A stretch of DNA of 64,000 nucleotides from CAVXFL01 sp963761015 (GCA_963761015.1 CAVXFL010000020.1:372001-436000), one strand, 5' to 3'. Counted from the stretch's first letter, positions 43,583-52,307 are shown. Translations and numbers: made by a program. The notes: generated from the sequence alone by a model not told the origin.

Positions 43583-44550
43583 CGCGCGGCGCCGTTCTTG
43601 CCGCCTTCGTCCTGATCGGAACCGTCGTCGCGGGCGCCGCCCGGGCGGAGCGGCTGTACGTCTCCAACGAGAAGGACAACACCATCACGGTGGTGGACGC
43701 GAAGTCGCTGAAGATCATCAAGATCGTGCCCGTCGGCGCCCGCCCGCGCGGGCTGGTGCTGTCGAAGGACGGCAAGGACCTCTACATCTGCACCAGCGAC
43801 GCCGACCACATCGAGGAGATGGACACCGCCAGCTACCAGGTGGTCCGCATCCTGCAGAGCAATCCCGATCCGGAGTTCTTCGCGCTCAGCCCCGACGGCA
43901 AGACGCTGTACGTCGCCAACGAGAACGACAACATGGTCTCCATCCTGGACATCGCGAAGGGGCGGGTGATCGACGAAATCCCCACCGGGGTGGAGCCGGA
44001 GGGCATGGCGGTGAGCCCGGACGGCAAGACCATCGTGAACACCTCCGAAACCACCAGCATGGTGCATTTCTTCGACGCGGCGACGCACAAGATGATCGCC
44101 AGCGTCCTGGTCGGCACCCGTCCGCGCTTTGCCGCGTTCACCAAGGACGGAGCGCTGGTCTGGGTCTCGTCCGAAGTGGCCGGCACGGTCGCGATTGTCG
44201 ACGCGCACGCGCACAAGGTGCTGCACACCATCCATTTCGATATCCCTGGCGTGCCGAAGGAGGCGATCCAGGCGGTCGGGATCAATTTGAGCAAGGACGG
44301 GAAGCTCGCCTTCGTGGCGCTCGGCCCGGCGAACCGCGTCGCGGTGATCGACGCCAAGACCTATCAGGTGAAGAAGTATCTGCTGGTCGGACAGCGGGTC
44401 TGGCACATGGCCTTTTCGCAGGACCAGAAGCGGCTGTACACTGCCAACGGCATCAGCAACGACATGTCGGTGATCGACGTGCCGGACCTGCGGGTCACGA
44501 AATCGGTGCCGGTCGGCCAATCGCCCTGGGATATCGTCGATGGCCCGTGA
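43567..44550 (+). CDS. PQQ-system-associated YVTN beta-propeller repeat protein
   Basis: 327 aa. Signal peptide residues 1-25, then seven blades with repeated xLYVSNEKDNTITVVDAKSLKIIKIVPVGxRPRGLVLSKDGKxLY units (TIGR03866-type). The family occurs with PQQ-dependent alcohol dehydrogenase ABC systems and acts in the periplasm by inference; ligand unknown. The ATG lies inside the 3' end of the binding-protein gene, and the ATPase gene starts 11 bp before its stop, so the set is translationally coupled. Confidence 0.9.
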   Translation: MPHALTRGAVLAAFVLIGTVVAGAARAERLYVSNEKDNTITVVDAKSLKIIKIVPVGARPRGLVLSKDGKDLYICTSDADHIEEMDTASYQVVRILQSNPDPEFFALSPDGKTLYVANENDNMVSILDIAKGRVIDEIPTGVEPEGMAVSPDGKTIVNTSETTSMVHFFDAATHKMIASVLVGTRPRFAAFTKDGALVWVSSEVAGTVAIVDAHAHKVLHTIHFDIPGVPKEAIQAVGINLSKDGKLAFVALGPANRVAVIDAKTYQVKKYLLVGQRVWHMAFSQDQKRLYTANGISNDMSVIDVPDLRVTKSVPVGQSPWDIVDGP

Positions 44551-45367
44551 CCCCGCCATAGCGCTGGATCAGCGGTCCGGGCAGGTCATCGAGCGCCCGG
44601 GGGCCGGCGCGGTCGCCGAGGCGGGGCCGCCGCTGGAGGTGATCGGGCTCAGCCATTCCTTCGGCGCGCGGCGCGTGCTGAACGATGTCGGGTTCACCAT
44701 CCATCGCGGCGACTTCACCGTGCTGCTCGGGCTGAACGGCGCCGGCAAGACCACGCTGTTCGCGCTGATTACCCGGCTCTATCACGCCCGTACCGGGCGG
44801 ATCGCGGTGTTCGGCCACGACATCCGCACCGAGGCGCGCGCCGCGCTGGCGCGCATGGGCGTCGTGTTCCAGCAGTCGACGCTCGATCTCGACCTCACCG
44901 TCGAGCAGAATCTGTTCTACCACGCCTCGCTGCACGGCATCGGCCGCCGCGCCGCCGCGCCGCGCGTCGCCGCCGAACTGGAGCGCGTGGGCCTCGCCGA
45001 GCGGCGGCGCGACAAGGTGCGCCAGCTCTCCGGTGGCCAGCGCCGGCGGGTGGAACTGGCGCGCGCCCTCGTGCATGACCCGCCGTTGCTGCTGATGGAC
45101 GAGCCGACCGTCGGGCTCGACATCGAAAGCCGGCGCTTCCTGCTGGAGCACGTCCGAAAACTGTGTGCCGAGGATGGACTCGCGGTGCTCTGGGCCACGC
45201 ATCTGATCGACGAGGCGTCCGAGGAATCGCGCGTGATCGTGCTGCACCGCGGCAACGTGCTGGCGCAAGGCGCGGTGCCCGAGGTGGCGGCAGAGAGCGG
45301 GGCGGCGGATTTGCGCGAGGCGTTCGACCGGCTTACCCATGAGGATGCGGCGGCAACGCCACGTTGA
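44540..45367 (+). CDS. ABC transporter ATPase of the PQQ-associated system
   Basis: 275 aa. Walker A GLNGAGKTT (residues 64-72), Q-loop VVFQQSTLD, signature LSGGQ (163-167), Walker B LLLMDEP (183-189) and a switch His in WATHLID. It is of the two-component drug-type export class (TIGR03864-like). The first 28 residues are a non-conserved leader. It pairs with the permease 180 bp downstream. Exported substrate unknown; PQQ, a peptide or a metallophore are possible. Confidence 0.9.
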   Translation: MARDPAIALDQRSGQVIERPGAGAVAEAGPPLEVIGLSHSFGARRVLNDVGFTIHRGDFTVLLGLNGAGKTTLFALITRLYHARTGRIAVFGHDIRTEARAALARMGVVFQQSTLDLDLTVEQNLFYHASLHGIGRRAAAPRVAAELERVGLAERRRDKVRQLSGGQRRRVELARALVHDPPLLLMDEPTVGLDIESRRFLLEHVRKLCAEDGLAVLWATHLIDEASEESRVIVLHRGNVLAQGAVPEVAAESGAADLREAFDRLTHEDAAATPR

Positions 45368-45547
45368 GGCGATGGCAGCTCCGAAGCAATCACCGACCCG
45401 TTCTGTTCGCGCCCCCGCCATCGCGCCAGATCGGGGTCACCATCCCGGCGCCAGCCGGGAACCGCTTCTCCGCCCGGTATGCGGCCCCGTGAGCTCCGGT
45501 TTTCGCCGCGGTCGCAATCCGTGTTCCGCTACGAGAGAGCACCGCTG

Positions 45548-46400
45548 ATGAAAGCCCACGCAGTCACCGGATACGTCCCGCAGCGCGCCGGCATGTCGCC
45601 GGCGCAGTACGCCATCTGCCTCGGCGGCGTGGTGCGGCGCGAGGCGCTGCGCTGGCTGAAACAGCGCGGACGCTTCATCTCGGCGCTGGTGCGCCCGCTG
45701 GTCTGGCTCGCGATCTTCGCCGCCGGATTTCATTTCGTCCTCGGCGTGTCGATCATCCCGCCCTACGAGACCTACATCCCGTACGAGGTGTACATCGCGC
45801 CCGGCCTGCTCGCGATGATCCAGTTGTTCAACGGCATGCAGAGTTCGCTCTCGATGGTCTACGACCGCGAGATGGGCAGCATGAAGACGCTGATGATCAG
45901 CCCGTTCCCACGCTGGTTCCTGCTGATCGCCAAGCTGCTCGCCGGCGTCGCGGTTTCCGTCGTCCAGGCCTACATCTTCCTGGCGATTGCGTGGTTCTGG
46001 GACATCCAGCCGCCGATCACCGGCTACTTCGCCGTGCTGCCGGCCCTGGTGCTGTCGGGGCTGATGCTGGGTGCGCTCGGTCTCGTTCTGTCGTCCTTCG
46101 TCGAGCCAGTTGGAGAACTTCGCCGGCGTGATGAACTTCGTGATTTTCCCGATGTTCTTCACCTCCTCGGCGCTCTATCCGCTGTGGCGGGTGAAGGAGG
46201 CGAGCCCGGTCGTCTGGTGGATCTCCGAAATCAACCCGTTCACCCACGCGGTCGAACTGATCCGCTTCGCCATGTACGACAAGTTCAACGCCCTGTCGGC
46301 GGCGGTCGTGCTCGCGTATCTGCTGGTGTTCACGGCGCTCGCGGTGATCGGCTACGACCCGGGCCGCGGTTTGATGGCGCGGCGGGCGGGCGCCGAATGA
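45548..46400 (+). CDS. ABC-2 type permease of the PQQ-associated system (single-base frameshift)
   Basis: Would be 283 aa with about six membrane segments. The first part (LKQRGRFISALVRPLVWLAIFAAGFHFVL, GLLAMIQLFNGMQSSLSMVYDREMGSMKTLMISPFPRWFL) reads from ATG 45548; after GLVLSSFVE the frame breaks and QLENFAGVMNFVIFPMFFTSSALYPLW continues in another frame. Dropping one C of the CC near 46109-46110 gives FVEQLENFAG, as in ABC-2 permeases. Stop overlaps the next gene's start. The 180 bp upstream contain no gene. Confidence 0.85.
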
Positions 46401-47026
46401 GGGCTTCGGCCGGAGCCGTGCTGGTCCTGCTCGCGGCCGGTGCGGCGGCATTCACGACGGTCTCCGCCGGGGCGGCACCACCATGGCAGACGCCGGACTG
46501 GCCGTGCCCGCAGCGCCTGGTTCCCGAATTGACCGCTGGCACGTTCTGGAACGGACCGCCGGCGCCCGCAGGCGCGAACTGGCGCGACGATCCGAAGATC
46601 GCCAATCTGGTGGGCGCCGTGGCGCCCCGCGATGTGCCGGTCGCGGAGGGCGAGAAGAAACTCGCCACCTTCGCCGATAGCCTGTCCCCGGAGCAGCGGC
46701 GGAAGGTGCTGCCGGAACTGTTCGCCGCGCTGGTCGACGCGGTGAACGACCAGCGGCACACCGTCATCGTCGATCTCAAGCAACTGGATCGCCGCCAGAA
46801 ATCCGTGGCCGCGCTGGTAAACAAGGTTGCGGACGAGGAAAACGGCGTGCCGGCCGACGCGATCGGCGCCGCCGCGGCGCGGCGCGACGAGATCGAGCAG
46901 CGGCGCGATTTCCTCATTCGCATGTTTCAGCAGACGCAGCAGACGATCCGCTATGCCTGCCGGGTCCCGAGCGAGATGGAAGCGCGCCTCGGCCGCTACG
47001 CGCGCGTCTTGCAGGCCAAATTGTAG
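46397..47026 (+). CDS. Hypothetical secreted accessory protein of the PQQ ABC cluster
   Basis: 209 aa, not recognised beyond its position. Signal peptide residues 1-26. A mature N-terminal motif WPCPQRLVPELTAGTFWNGPPAP is followed by a mostly helical region (EQRRKVLPELFAALVDAVNDQRHTVIVDLKQLDRRQKSVAALVNKV) with a likely coiled coil, and a C-terminal half containing IRMFQQTQQTIRYACRVPSEMEARLGRYARVLQAKL. Two Cys residues could form a disulfide. The ATG overlaps the permease stop (ATGA), so it is tied to the ABC system; a periplasmic assembly factor is my guess. Confidence 0.7.
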   Translation: MRASAGAVLVLLAAGAAAFTTVSAGAAPPWQTPDWPCPQRLVPELTAGTFWNGPPAPAGANWRDDPKIANLVGAVAPRDVPVAEGEKKLATFADSLSPEQRRKVLPELFAALVDAVNDQRHTVIVDLKQLDRRQKSVAALVNKVADEENGVPADAIGAAAARRDEIEQRRDFLIRMFQQTQQTIRYACRVPSEMEARLGRYARVLQAKL

Positions 47027-47029
47027 CGG

Positions 47030-47368
47030 ATGCCGCCGCACCACTGGCTCGCTTTCGCTGCCGCTTCGGCCCTGCTTCTGCTGCTGCCCGGCCCGACCGT
47101 CCTGATGATCGTGTCGCACGCGCTGGCGCATGGGCGAAAAGCCGCGGCGGCGACGGTGGCCGGCGTGGTGCTCGGCGATTTCGCCGCCATGACCGTCTCC
47201 CTCGCCGGACTCGGCGCGCTGCTCGCCGCCATCAACGCCGGATTCTATGCCCTCGCGGCTTCAGCCGCGCGGCGGGCCATCAGCCGCCCGCGCGTTCAGC
47301 GTGGCGTCAATCGCGCCGGCGGCACGTTGCTGATCGGCGCGGGCGTGCTGGCAAGCGGACTGAGATAG
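47030..47368 (+). pseudogene. LysE-family exporter with large internal deletion
   Basis: 112 aa against about 200 for the family. The N-terminal region (LLLLLPGPTVLMIVSHALAHGRKAAAATVAGVVLGDFAAMTVSLAGLGALLAA) is normal LysE/RhtB sequence. It then jumps, with no frame change, to what looks like the final helix (GVNRAGGTLLIGAGVLASGL). The middle membrane segments, about 90 residues, are missing. It starts 3 bp after the previous gene. It is likely a remnant, though a real deletion and an assembly collapse cannot be told apart here. Confidence 0.6.
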
Positions 47369-47447
47369 ACTTCGTGGTGCTTACGCGAGGTGCAAGACCT
47401 GCTGGTCATGGCCGAACTTGATCCGGCAATGACCAACCGTGTCTCGC

Positions 47448-48281
47448 TCAATGCGAGTTTGCTTCGGTGATCAGGTGATCTTGCTCGTCGAGCAACGGAA
47501 TATGATAGTCGAGCAGGATGCGGGTGATGTCCGCCCGGTGCTTGCCAATGCTCCGGTTGAGCGTCCGCCGCCACGTGGCTTCGCCGTGCCGCACGCCCAT
47601 GGCGATGCGATAATCGAGCCGCGGGCCGCCCGGATCGCTCGCCAACAGCGCCGCGTGCAGCGGCAGGTGGTCGCGGGCGATGAAATAGCCGGCGTACGGC
47701 CCCCACAGCAGCGCCACGTCGATTTTCCTCGCGACCAGATCGCGCAGCATTTCCCGCGCGGACGAACTGTAGCGCGTGTCGATCTGCAACTCGTACGGCG
47801 TGGCGTGCGTCATCAGATTGTGGCGGACAAGAAGGTCGGTCGGCGGCGTCCCCGCGATGACCCCGAAGCGCTTCCCGGCGAATACCGGATCGGCGAGCGA
47901 GGTCGCCGCGAGCCCGTCCGCCGATCGCGTCACGATCATATAGGCTGAGCGATAATACGGATTGGTGCTGTCGGTTTCCCCGCCACCGGCGACCGTGCCC
48001 ATCACCACATCGCAGCGATAGGCGAACAGCGTGCGCCGCAAAAAGCCGACGGTGCGCGGATACCACGTATAGCTGACCGGCTCGCGCAGGTCGCGCGCCA
48101 TCAGATCGGCGATCTTGTTCTGGAATCCCTGCAACTTGTCATCGGAGAATGGCAGATTGCTCGGATCGGCGCAGACGCGAAACTTGGTGCGCGAGACCAG
48201 ATCGATGGTCTCCTGCGCGCTCGCCCCAAACGCCAATCCGCCCAGCACCGCCGCGAAGACGAGAAGCTTGAACTTAGTCAT
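47448..48281 (-). CDS. xoxJ: XoxJ-like periplasmic binding protein of the methanol dehydrogenase system
   Basis: 277 aa. Signal peptide residues 1-22. The mature protein shows KFRVCADPSNLPFSDDKLQGFQNKIADLMARDLREPVSYTWYPRTVGFLRRTL, typical of the quinoprotein-dehydrogenase-associated solute-binding family (TIGR03871-type). XoxJ is believed to help activate XoxF in the periplasm. It overlaps the xoxG stop by 8 bp and is downstream of it on the same strand. Confidence 0.9.
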   Translation of the reverse strand: MTKFKLLVFAAVLGGLAFGASAQETIDLVSRTKFRVCADPSNLPFSDDKLQGFQNKIADLMARDLREPVSYTWYPRTVGFLRRTLFAYRCDVVMGTVAGGGETDSTNPYYRSAYMIVTRSADGLAATSLADPVFAGKRFGVIAGTPPTDLLVRHNLMTHATPYELQIDTRYSSSAREMLRDLVARKIDVALLWGPYAGYFIARDHLPLHAALLASDPGGPRLDYRIAMGVRHGEATWRRTLNRSIGKHRADITRILLDYHIPLLDEQDHLITEANSH

Positions 48282-48720
48282 CGCTCTCGCCGATGCGCTT
48301 CGGCCGGCCGCGGCCGATCTTTCCTTCCGAGCGGCCCTTCAGATATTGGTAGATGTCGTCGAGGTGGAGCACGACATCGGCGACCGTCCCGAACGCGGGC
48401 ATCACGTTTTCGGTAGCCGTGGTGACGTTTTTACGGCCGTTGATGACGATGTTCTTGAACTGAAATTCGCTCAGGCTCTTGAGCGAATCCACAAGCGACG
48501 GGGCGTAGGAACTGCCGGCGCCGTCCGGGCCATGGCAGCGCAGGCAGGACTCGCCGTAGAACAAATAGCCGTGGAATATGCCGATGCCGACGCGTCCGTT
48601 CTGTATTTCATACGGGTTCGGCTGCTCCGCGGCGCGCGCGTAATTCCGCAATCCAGCGGCGGTGCCAGCGAGGAGAAGCCCGGCGGCAATCGATGTCACC
48701 AGCGGGCGAGGGCGGCTCAT
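48274..48720 (-). CDS. xoxG: XoxG-like c-type cytochrome, electron acceptor for XoxF
   Basis: 148 aa. A signal anchor at residues 1-30, a single heme site CLRCH (59-63) and the likely axial Met at 107 in NVMPAFG. The end is basic (GRGRPKRIGESDD). Matches the cytochrome that takes electrons from XoxF. Its heme must be attached by the Ccm system, whose ccmA and ccmB genes are at the end of the window. GGAGGA precedes the ATG at good distance. Confidence 0.9.
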   Translation of the reverse strand: MSRPRPLVTSIAAGLLLAGTAAGLRNYARAAEQPNPYEIQNGRVGIGIFHGYLFYGESCLRCHGPDGAGSSYAPSLVDSLKSLSEFQFKNIVINGRKNVTTATENVMPAFGTVADVVLHLDDIYQYLKGRSEGKIGRGRPKRIGESDD

Positions 48721-48837
48721 ACGATTCCTCCTTTTGCGAGCAACCGCGCTGGTCCGATGCTAATTGGCCGCGGTTGATCGGCCGCATTATGTCAGCAATG
48801 CGCGCACGGCAAAAGCGCCCCGCTCGCGCGCCCGGCA

Positions 48838-48875
48838 AGAAAAAGGCCCCGGCCGGCGGCGCGCCGGTCGGGGCC
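48838..48875 (-). terminator. Rho-independent terminator downstream of xoxF
   Basis: On the - strand GGCCCC (48875-48870) pairs with GGGGCC (48850-48845) within a longer GC-rich palindrome, followed by TTTTTC at 48844-48839. It lies 19 bp after the xoxF stop and 118 bp before xoxG, so xoxF may be transcribed apart from xoxGJ or with partial read-through. Confidence 0.8.
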
Positions 48876-48893
48876 TCGAAGGCTGGCTTTGTG

Positions 48894-50702
48894 TTATTCG
48901 ACGGCGAACACCGTCAGCACACCGCCGAGCTGCGTGTAGTTGTTGAGCGCCTTATAGGCACCGACGGCGCCGAGGCCGGCGGTGTCTTCGGTCAGACCGG
49001 CCGCCATGCCGATACCGGCCCAGCCGCCGACGCCCGACAGCACGGCGATGTACTCCTTACCCTTGTGTTCGAACGGCGTGACGTTGCCGATGATGCCGGA
49101 TGGCGTCTTGAACTCGTAGAGCAGCTTGCCGGTCTTCATGTCGACCGCCTTCAGGTAGCCCTCCAAGGTGCCGTAGAACGCCACGCCACCAGCGGTCGTG
49201 AGCGCGCCCGACCACACCGAGAACGGCTCGGGATCCGACCAGACGATCTTGCCCTTGTTCACGTCGTAGGCGATGAAGTTGCCGAGGTTGTTCTGCCCCT
49301 TCGGCGGGAACATCGACAGCGTCGCGCCGACGTAAGGCTGACCGGCGGTGTAGGTCACTTTGAACGGTTCGTAGTCCATGCAGACGTGGTTCGTCGGCAC
49401 GTAGAACATGTGGGTTTCCGGCGAGTAGGATGCCGGCTGCTCGTCCTTGGAGCCGAGCGCCGCCGGGCAGATCATCTTCGTGTTGTGGTCCTGGCCCATG
49501 TCGCCCGGAGCCTTGTCCTTCACGACCTGCGGCACCCCGGTCTGCATATCGACGTGAGTCGCCCAGTTCACCGCCGGGTCGTATTTGTTGGCTTGCAGGA
49601 GCATGCCGTTGGTGCGGTCGAGCACATAAGCGAACCCGTTGCGGTCGAAATGCACCAGCGCCTTGGTCGGCTTGCCGTTCACGTTGGTGTCGGCCAGGAT
49701 CATTTCATTGATCCCGTCGTAGTCCCACTGATCGTGCGGCGTCATCTGGTACGCCCATTTCGCCATCCCGGTTTCCGGGTTGCGCGCCCAGATCGTCATG
49801 GACCACTTGTTGTCGCCCGGCCGCTGCACCGGGTTCCAGGTTCCGGGGTTGCCCGACCCGTAATAGACCAGGTCGAGCTGCGGGTCGTAGGAAATCCAGC
49901 CCCAGGTGCCGGCGCCGCCGGTCTTCCACTGATCGCCCTGCCAGGTCTTCAGCGACGAATCCTTACCGATCGGCTTGCCGAGAACGGTGGTCTTCTGCGG
50001 ATCGATCAGGAGCCGTTCGTCCGGACCGTTGTTGTACGCCTTCCAGGCGACTTTGCCGTCCTTCATGTTGTAGGCGGTCATGCGGCCCTGGATGCCGAAC
50101 TCGCCGCCGCTGATGCCGATCAACACCTTGTCCTTGACCACGAACGGCGCCGAGGTGCCGGTCTCGCCGACCTTCGGATTGCCGTCCTTCACCGACCAAT
50201 CCACCTTGCCGGTCTTGGCGTCGAGCGCGACCAGCGTGGTGTCCGCCTGGTGCAGGAAGATCTTGCCGTCGCCGTATGCCACGCCGCGGTTGACGGTGTC
50301 GCAGCACATCACCGGGATCACGTTCGGATCCTGCTTCGGCTCGTACTTCCACTTGATCTTGCCGTTCTCGTTCAGGTCGAGCGCGAACACCGCGTTCGGA
50401 AACGGCGTCACCAAATACATCGTGTCGCCGATGATCAGCGGTCCGCCCTCGTGCCCGCGCAGCACCCCGGTCGAGAAGGTCCACACGGGGCGCAGGTTGT
50501 GCGCGTTCTGCACATTGATCTGCTTCAGCGAGCTGAAGCGATGGTTGGCGAAGTCGCCCGTGGGCATGAGCCATTCGCCGGGATGCTGATCGGCGTTCAT
50601 CAGATCGGCTTGCCCGGCCGCGCGCGCCGCGCCGCTACCCAGCAGGGCGCCCGAAGCGACCAAGGCGGTCGACCACGCGATCAGACGGTTGCGAGATTTC
50701 AC
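48894..50702 (-). CDS. xoxF: Lanthanide-dependent methanol dehydrogenase XoxF (PQQ)
   Basis: 602 aa periplasmic quinoprotein. Signal peptide residues 1-29 (ALVASGALLGSGAARAA). Seen: the vicinal disulfide VMCCDTVNRG (Cys133-Cys134), metal ligands Glu201 (SGGEFG) and Asn285 (GSGNPGTW), and the active-site DYD motif (Asp327, Asp329) in QWDYDGINE. The second Asp of DYD marks the lanthanide type; calcium MxaF has Ala there. GTG 50702 is used because GGGAGG lies about 5 bp upstream; a longer ATG form adds 31 non-secretory residues. It oxidises methanol, passing electrons to XoxG. Confidence 0.96.
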   Translation of the reverse strand: MKSRNRLIAWSTALVASGALLGSGAARAAGQADLMNADQHPGEWLMPTGDFANHRFSSLKQINVQNAHNLRPVWTFSTGVLRGHEGGPLIIGDTMYLVTPFPNAVFALDLNENGKIKWKYEPKQDPNVIPVMCCDTVNRGVAYGDGKIFLHQADTTLVALDAKTGKVDWSVKDGNPKVGETGTSAPFVVKDKVLIGISGGEFGIQGRMTAYNMKDGKVAWKAYNNGPDERLLIDPQKTTVLGKPIGKDSSLKTWQGDQWKTGGAGTWGWISYDPQLDLVYYGSGNPGTWNPVQRPGDNKWSMTIWARNPETGMAKWAYQMTPHDQWDYDGINEMILADTNVNGKPTKALVHFDRNGFAYVLDRTNGMLLQANKYDPAVNWATHVDMQTGVPQVVKDKAPGDMGQDHNTKMICPAALGSKDEQPASYSPETHMFYVPTNHVCMDYEPFKVTYTAGQPYVGATLSMFPPKGQNNLGNFIAYDVNKGKIVWSDPEPFSVWSGALTTAGGVAFYGTLEGYLKAVDMKTGKLLYEFKTPSGIIGNVTPFEHKGKEYIAVLSGVGGWAGIGMAAGLTEDTAGLGAVGAYKALNNYTQLGGVLTVFAVE

Positions 50703-50927
50703 TTTTGCCTCCCATTGGGTGTTGAATCCGTACGGCTGCGCGCCCTGTTCCGAGCTTGTTGTTGGCGGAGACGCTCCTCCGCTGCGATGCAGCAAGGACG
50801 AAAAACGAGGTCCTTCCGATTTTTCAGAATCTTAGCGCCGGCACGCCACGGCTCACAAGACACAAACGCGCGGAACTGCCGACATTCACGCGTTCGCGAT
50901 TTGCGCGCCGGTCGAGCGGAGAAACTA

Positions 50928-51134
50928 TTACGCCCGTTTTTGCGGTGGGACGTTCACTTCGCAGCGCCATCTGGCCATGCGCCATTCCGGATGTGCGTTC
51001 ACGTATTGCTGTCCGACGAATTGCGCGTTCATCATGCAGCTCATCGGGGTCAGCGGCCGCTCGAATACCGGCCGCGTCTCGATGCAGGTATTCGTATGGG
51101 CGATCAGGCAATAGACGATGACCAACTGGATCAC
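50928..51134 (-). CDS. Small conserved-looking hypothetical protein upstream of xoxF
   Basis: 68 aa. Begins MIQLVIVYCLIAHTNTC and continues ETRPVFERPLTPMSCMMNAQFVGQQYVNAHPEWRMARWRCEVNVPPQKRA. Three Cys and the ending WRMARWRCE give a protein-like composition unlike random GC-rich frames. No domain is recognised. It is oriented like xoxF, 225 bp upstream; the gap has no gene and probably carries the xoxF leader or promoter. It overlaps the longest form of the divergent gene at 51181, which supports the shorter start there. Confidence 0.6.
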   Translation of the reverse strand: MIQLVIVYCLIAHTNTCIETRPVFERPLTPMSCMMNAQFVGQQYVNAHPEWRMARWRCEVNVPPQKRA

Positions 51135-51180
51135 TTACCCATCCTCCGCAACTGTCGCCCGGGGCGCGCGCTCGCCCGGG

Positions 51181-51921
51181 ATGCCGGCGAACGTCCGCCG
51201 CGCGCCGCCAGGCCGCATTACGCGTATCCTGGCGGCAGCCGGATCGGCCTCGGTCGGCGCGGTGGTTGCGAGCATGCTTGCCCTGGGGCCGGCGGCGGCA
51301 GCGACGGATACGCGGCCGCTCAGCGCCGCGCAGGTCGAGCTATTCGAGACGCCGCATCTGCAGAACATCGACCACCCGGAAACGCTCGAATACCGATTCC
51401 AGCGCGAGGGCGCGGGCGGGTTCTCCGACACTATCGCCGAGCGGATCGAGAAAATCCATGCCGACGGAACCAAATACGTGGATTTCGATTTCCTGACCGG
51501 CGCGCATCACGTGTTCTTCCCGGCGATCGACAATTTCCACGCCAATCCGCTGCTCATGCTGTTCCTGGAGCGTGACGTGCGGGAAATGCAGGCGGCCACC
51601 GGGGTCGCCACCGGGTATTTTCGCCATCGCATCCGCGAAGCGTTCGTCGACCGCGCGCATGTCAGCGACATTCGCGTGACTGTGGACGGTAAGCCGGTCG
51701 ACGCCAAGCGCATCACCTTGCAGCCGTTCCTGAACGACCAGCACCTGACCCGGCTGCCCGCGATCAAGGGCAAGACCTATACCTTCGTTCTGTCCGATCA
51801 GGTGCCCGGCATGCTCGACGAACTCAGCGCCGCGGAGCCGGTCGACGCCAGCACCGGAACCGGCAAGCTGGTGGAGCGAATCACGTTCACGGCCGAGAAG
51901 CCGCTGGGAGCAAAGCCATGA
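51181..51921 (+). CDS. Hypothetical secreted protein next to xoxF
   Basis: 246 aa. A signal-like segment (RILAAAGSASVGAVVASMLALGPAAAATD) precedes a region with LSAAQVELFETPHLQNIDHPETLEYRFQREGAGGF, FVFFPAIDNFHANPLLMLFLERDVREM-like content and a beta-rich end (DIRVTVDGKPVDAKRITLQPF). No family is recognised. ATG 51181 is chosen over 51118, which would run into the divergent small gene; the ribosome site is weak for both. It is coupled to the next gene by ATGA and sits in the methanol-oxidation region. Confidence 0.7.
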   Translation: MPANVRRAPPGRITRILAAAGSASVGAVVASMLALGPAAAATDTRPLSAAQVELFETPHLQNIDHPETLEYRFQREGAGGFSDTIAERIEKIHADGTKYVDFDFLTGAHHVFFPAIDNFHANPLLMLFLERDVREMQAATGVATGYFRHRIREAFVDRAHVSDIRVTVDGKPVDAKRITLQPFLNDQHLTRLPAIKGKTYTFVLSDQVPGMLDELSAAEPVDASTGTGKLVERITFTAEKPLGAKP

Positions 51922-52286
51922 CGCGCACCGCCTTTTTCCTGCCGGCGCTCGCGGCCGCATTGGCCATCGCGCCGCCCGGCGCGCGGAGCCAGGAGCCTGT
52001 CCATCCGAAATACGATTATCCGACATCGGCGCGCGCCGATTACGTGATCGGCTGCCTCGCCGCGAACGGCTTCAATCGGCTGTATCTGGAAAAGTGCTCG
52101 TGCGGCATCGACACCATCGCCAATATGCTGCCGTACGACGATTACGAGAAAGCCTCGACGATCCTGTCCATGCAGCAGGGCGGCGGCGGGCTGCGCGGCG
52201 CGCTGTTCCGCAACACGCCGATCGCCAAGGAGGAGCTGGACAAGCTGCACACGGCGGAGGCCGAGGTGAACCTGCGCTGCCGCTGA
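51918..52286 (+). CDS. Hypothetical Cys-containing secreted protein
   Basis: 122 aa. Signal peptide residues 1-24 (FFLPALAAALAIAPPGARS). The mature part contains YVIGCLAANGFNRLYLEKCSCGIDTIANMLPYDDYEKASTIL and ends with NLRCR: four Cys spaced as C-x18-C-x-C and a terminal C, suited to disulfides or metal binding. Its start overlaps the previous gene's stop, so both are probably expressed together as accessory proteins of the XoxF region. Unknown function. Confidence 0.7.
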   Translation: MTRTAFFLPALAAALAIAPPGARSQEPVHPKYDYPTSARADYVIGCLAANGFNRLYLEKCSCGIDTIANMLPYDDYEKASTILSMQQGGGGLRGALFRNTPIAKEELDKLHTAEAEVNLRCR

Positions 52287-52304
52287 CGCGCGGGCGGCGC
52301 GCGT
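52286..52304. repeat. Hairpin between convergent genes
   Basis: ACGCGCG and CGCGCGT form a perfect 7-bp stem around GGCGG, exactly in the gap between two convergent stops. No T-run follows on either side, so a terminator role is only suggested. Confidence 0.3.
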
Positions 52305-52307
52305 GCG

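Noticed and set aside
50794..50815. AAGGAC/GTCCTT stem in the xoxF leader as a riboswitch
   Set aside because: A 6-bp stem alone is too little; no known riboswitch core is recognised.
48693..51575. 960-codon open frame on the + strand across xoxF
   Set aside because: It is antisense to xoxF, His/Arg/Val-rich without domains, and arises from codon bias on the other strand.
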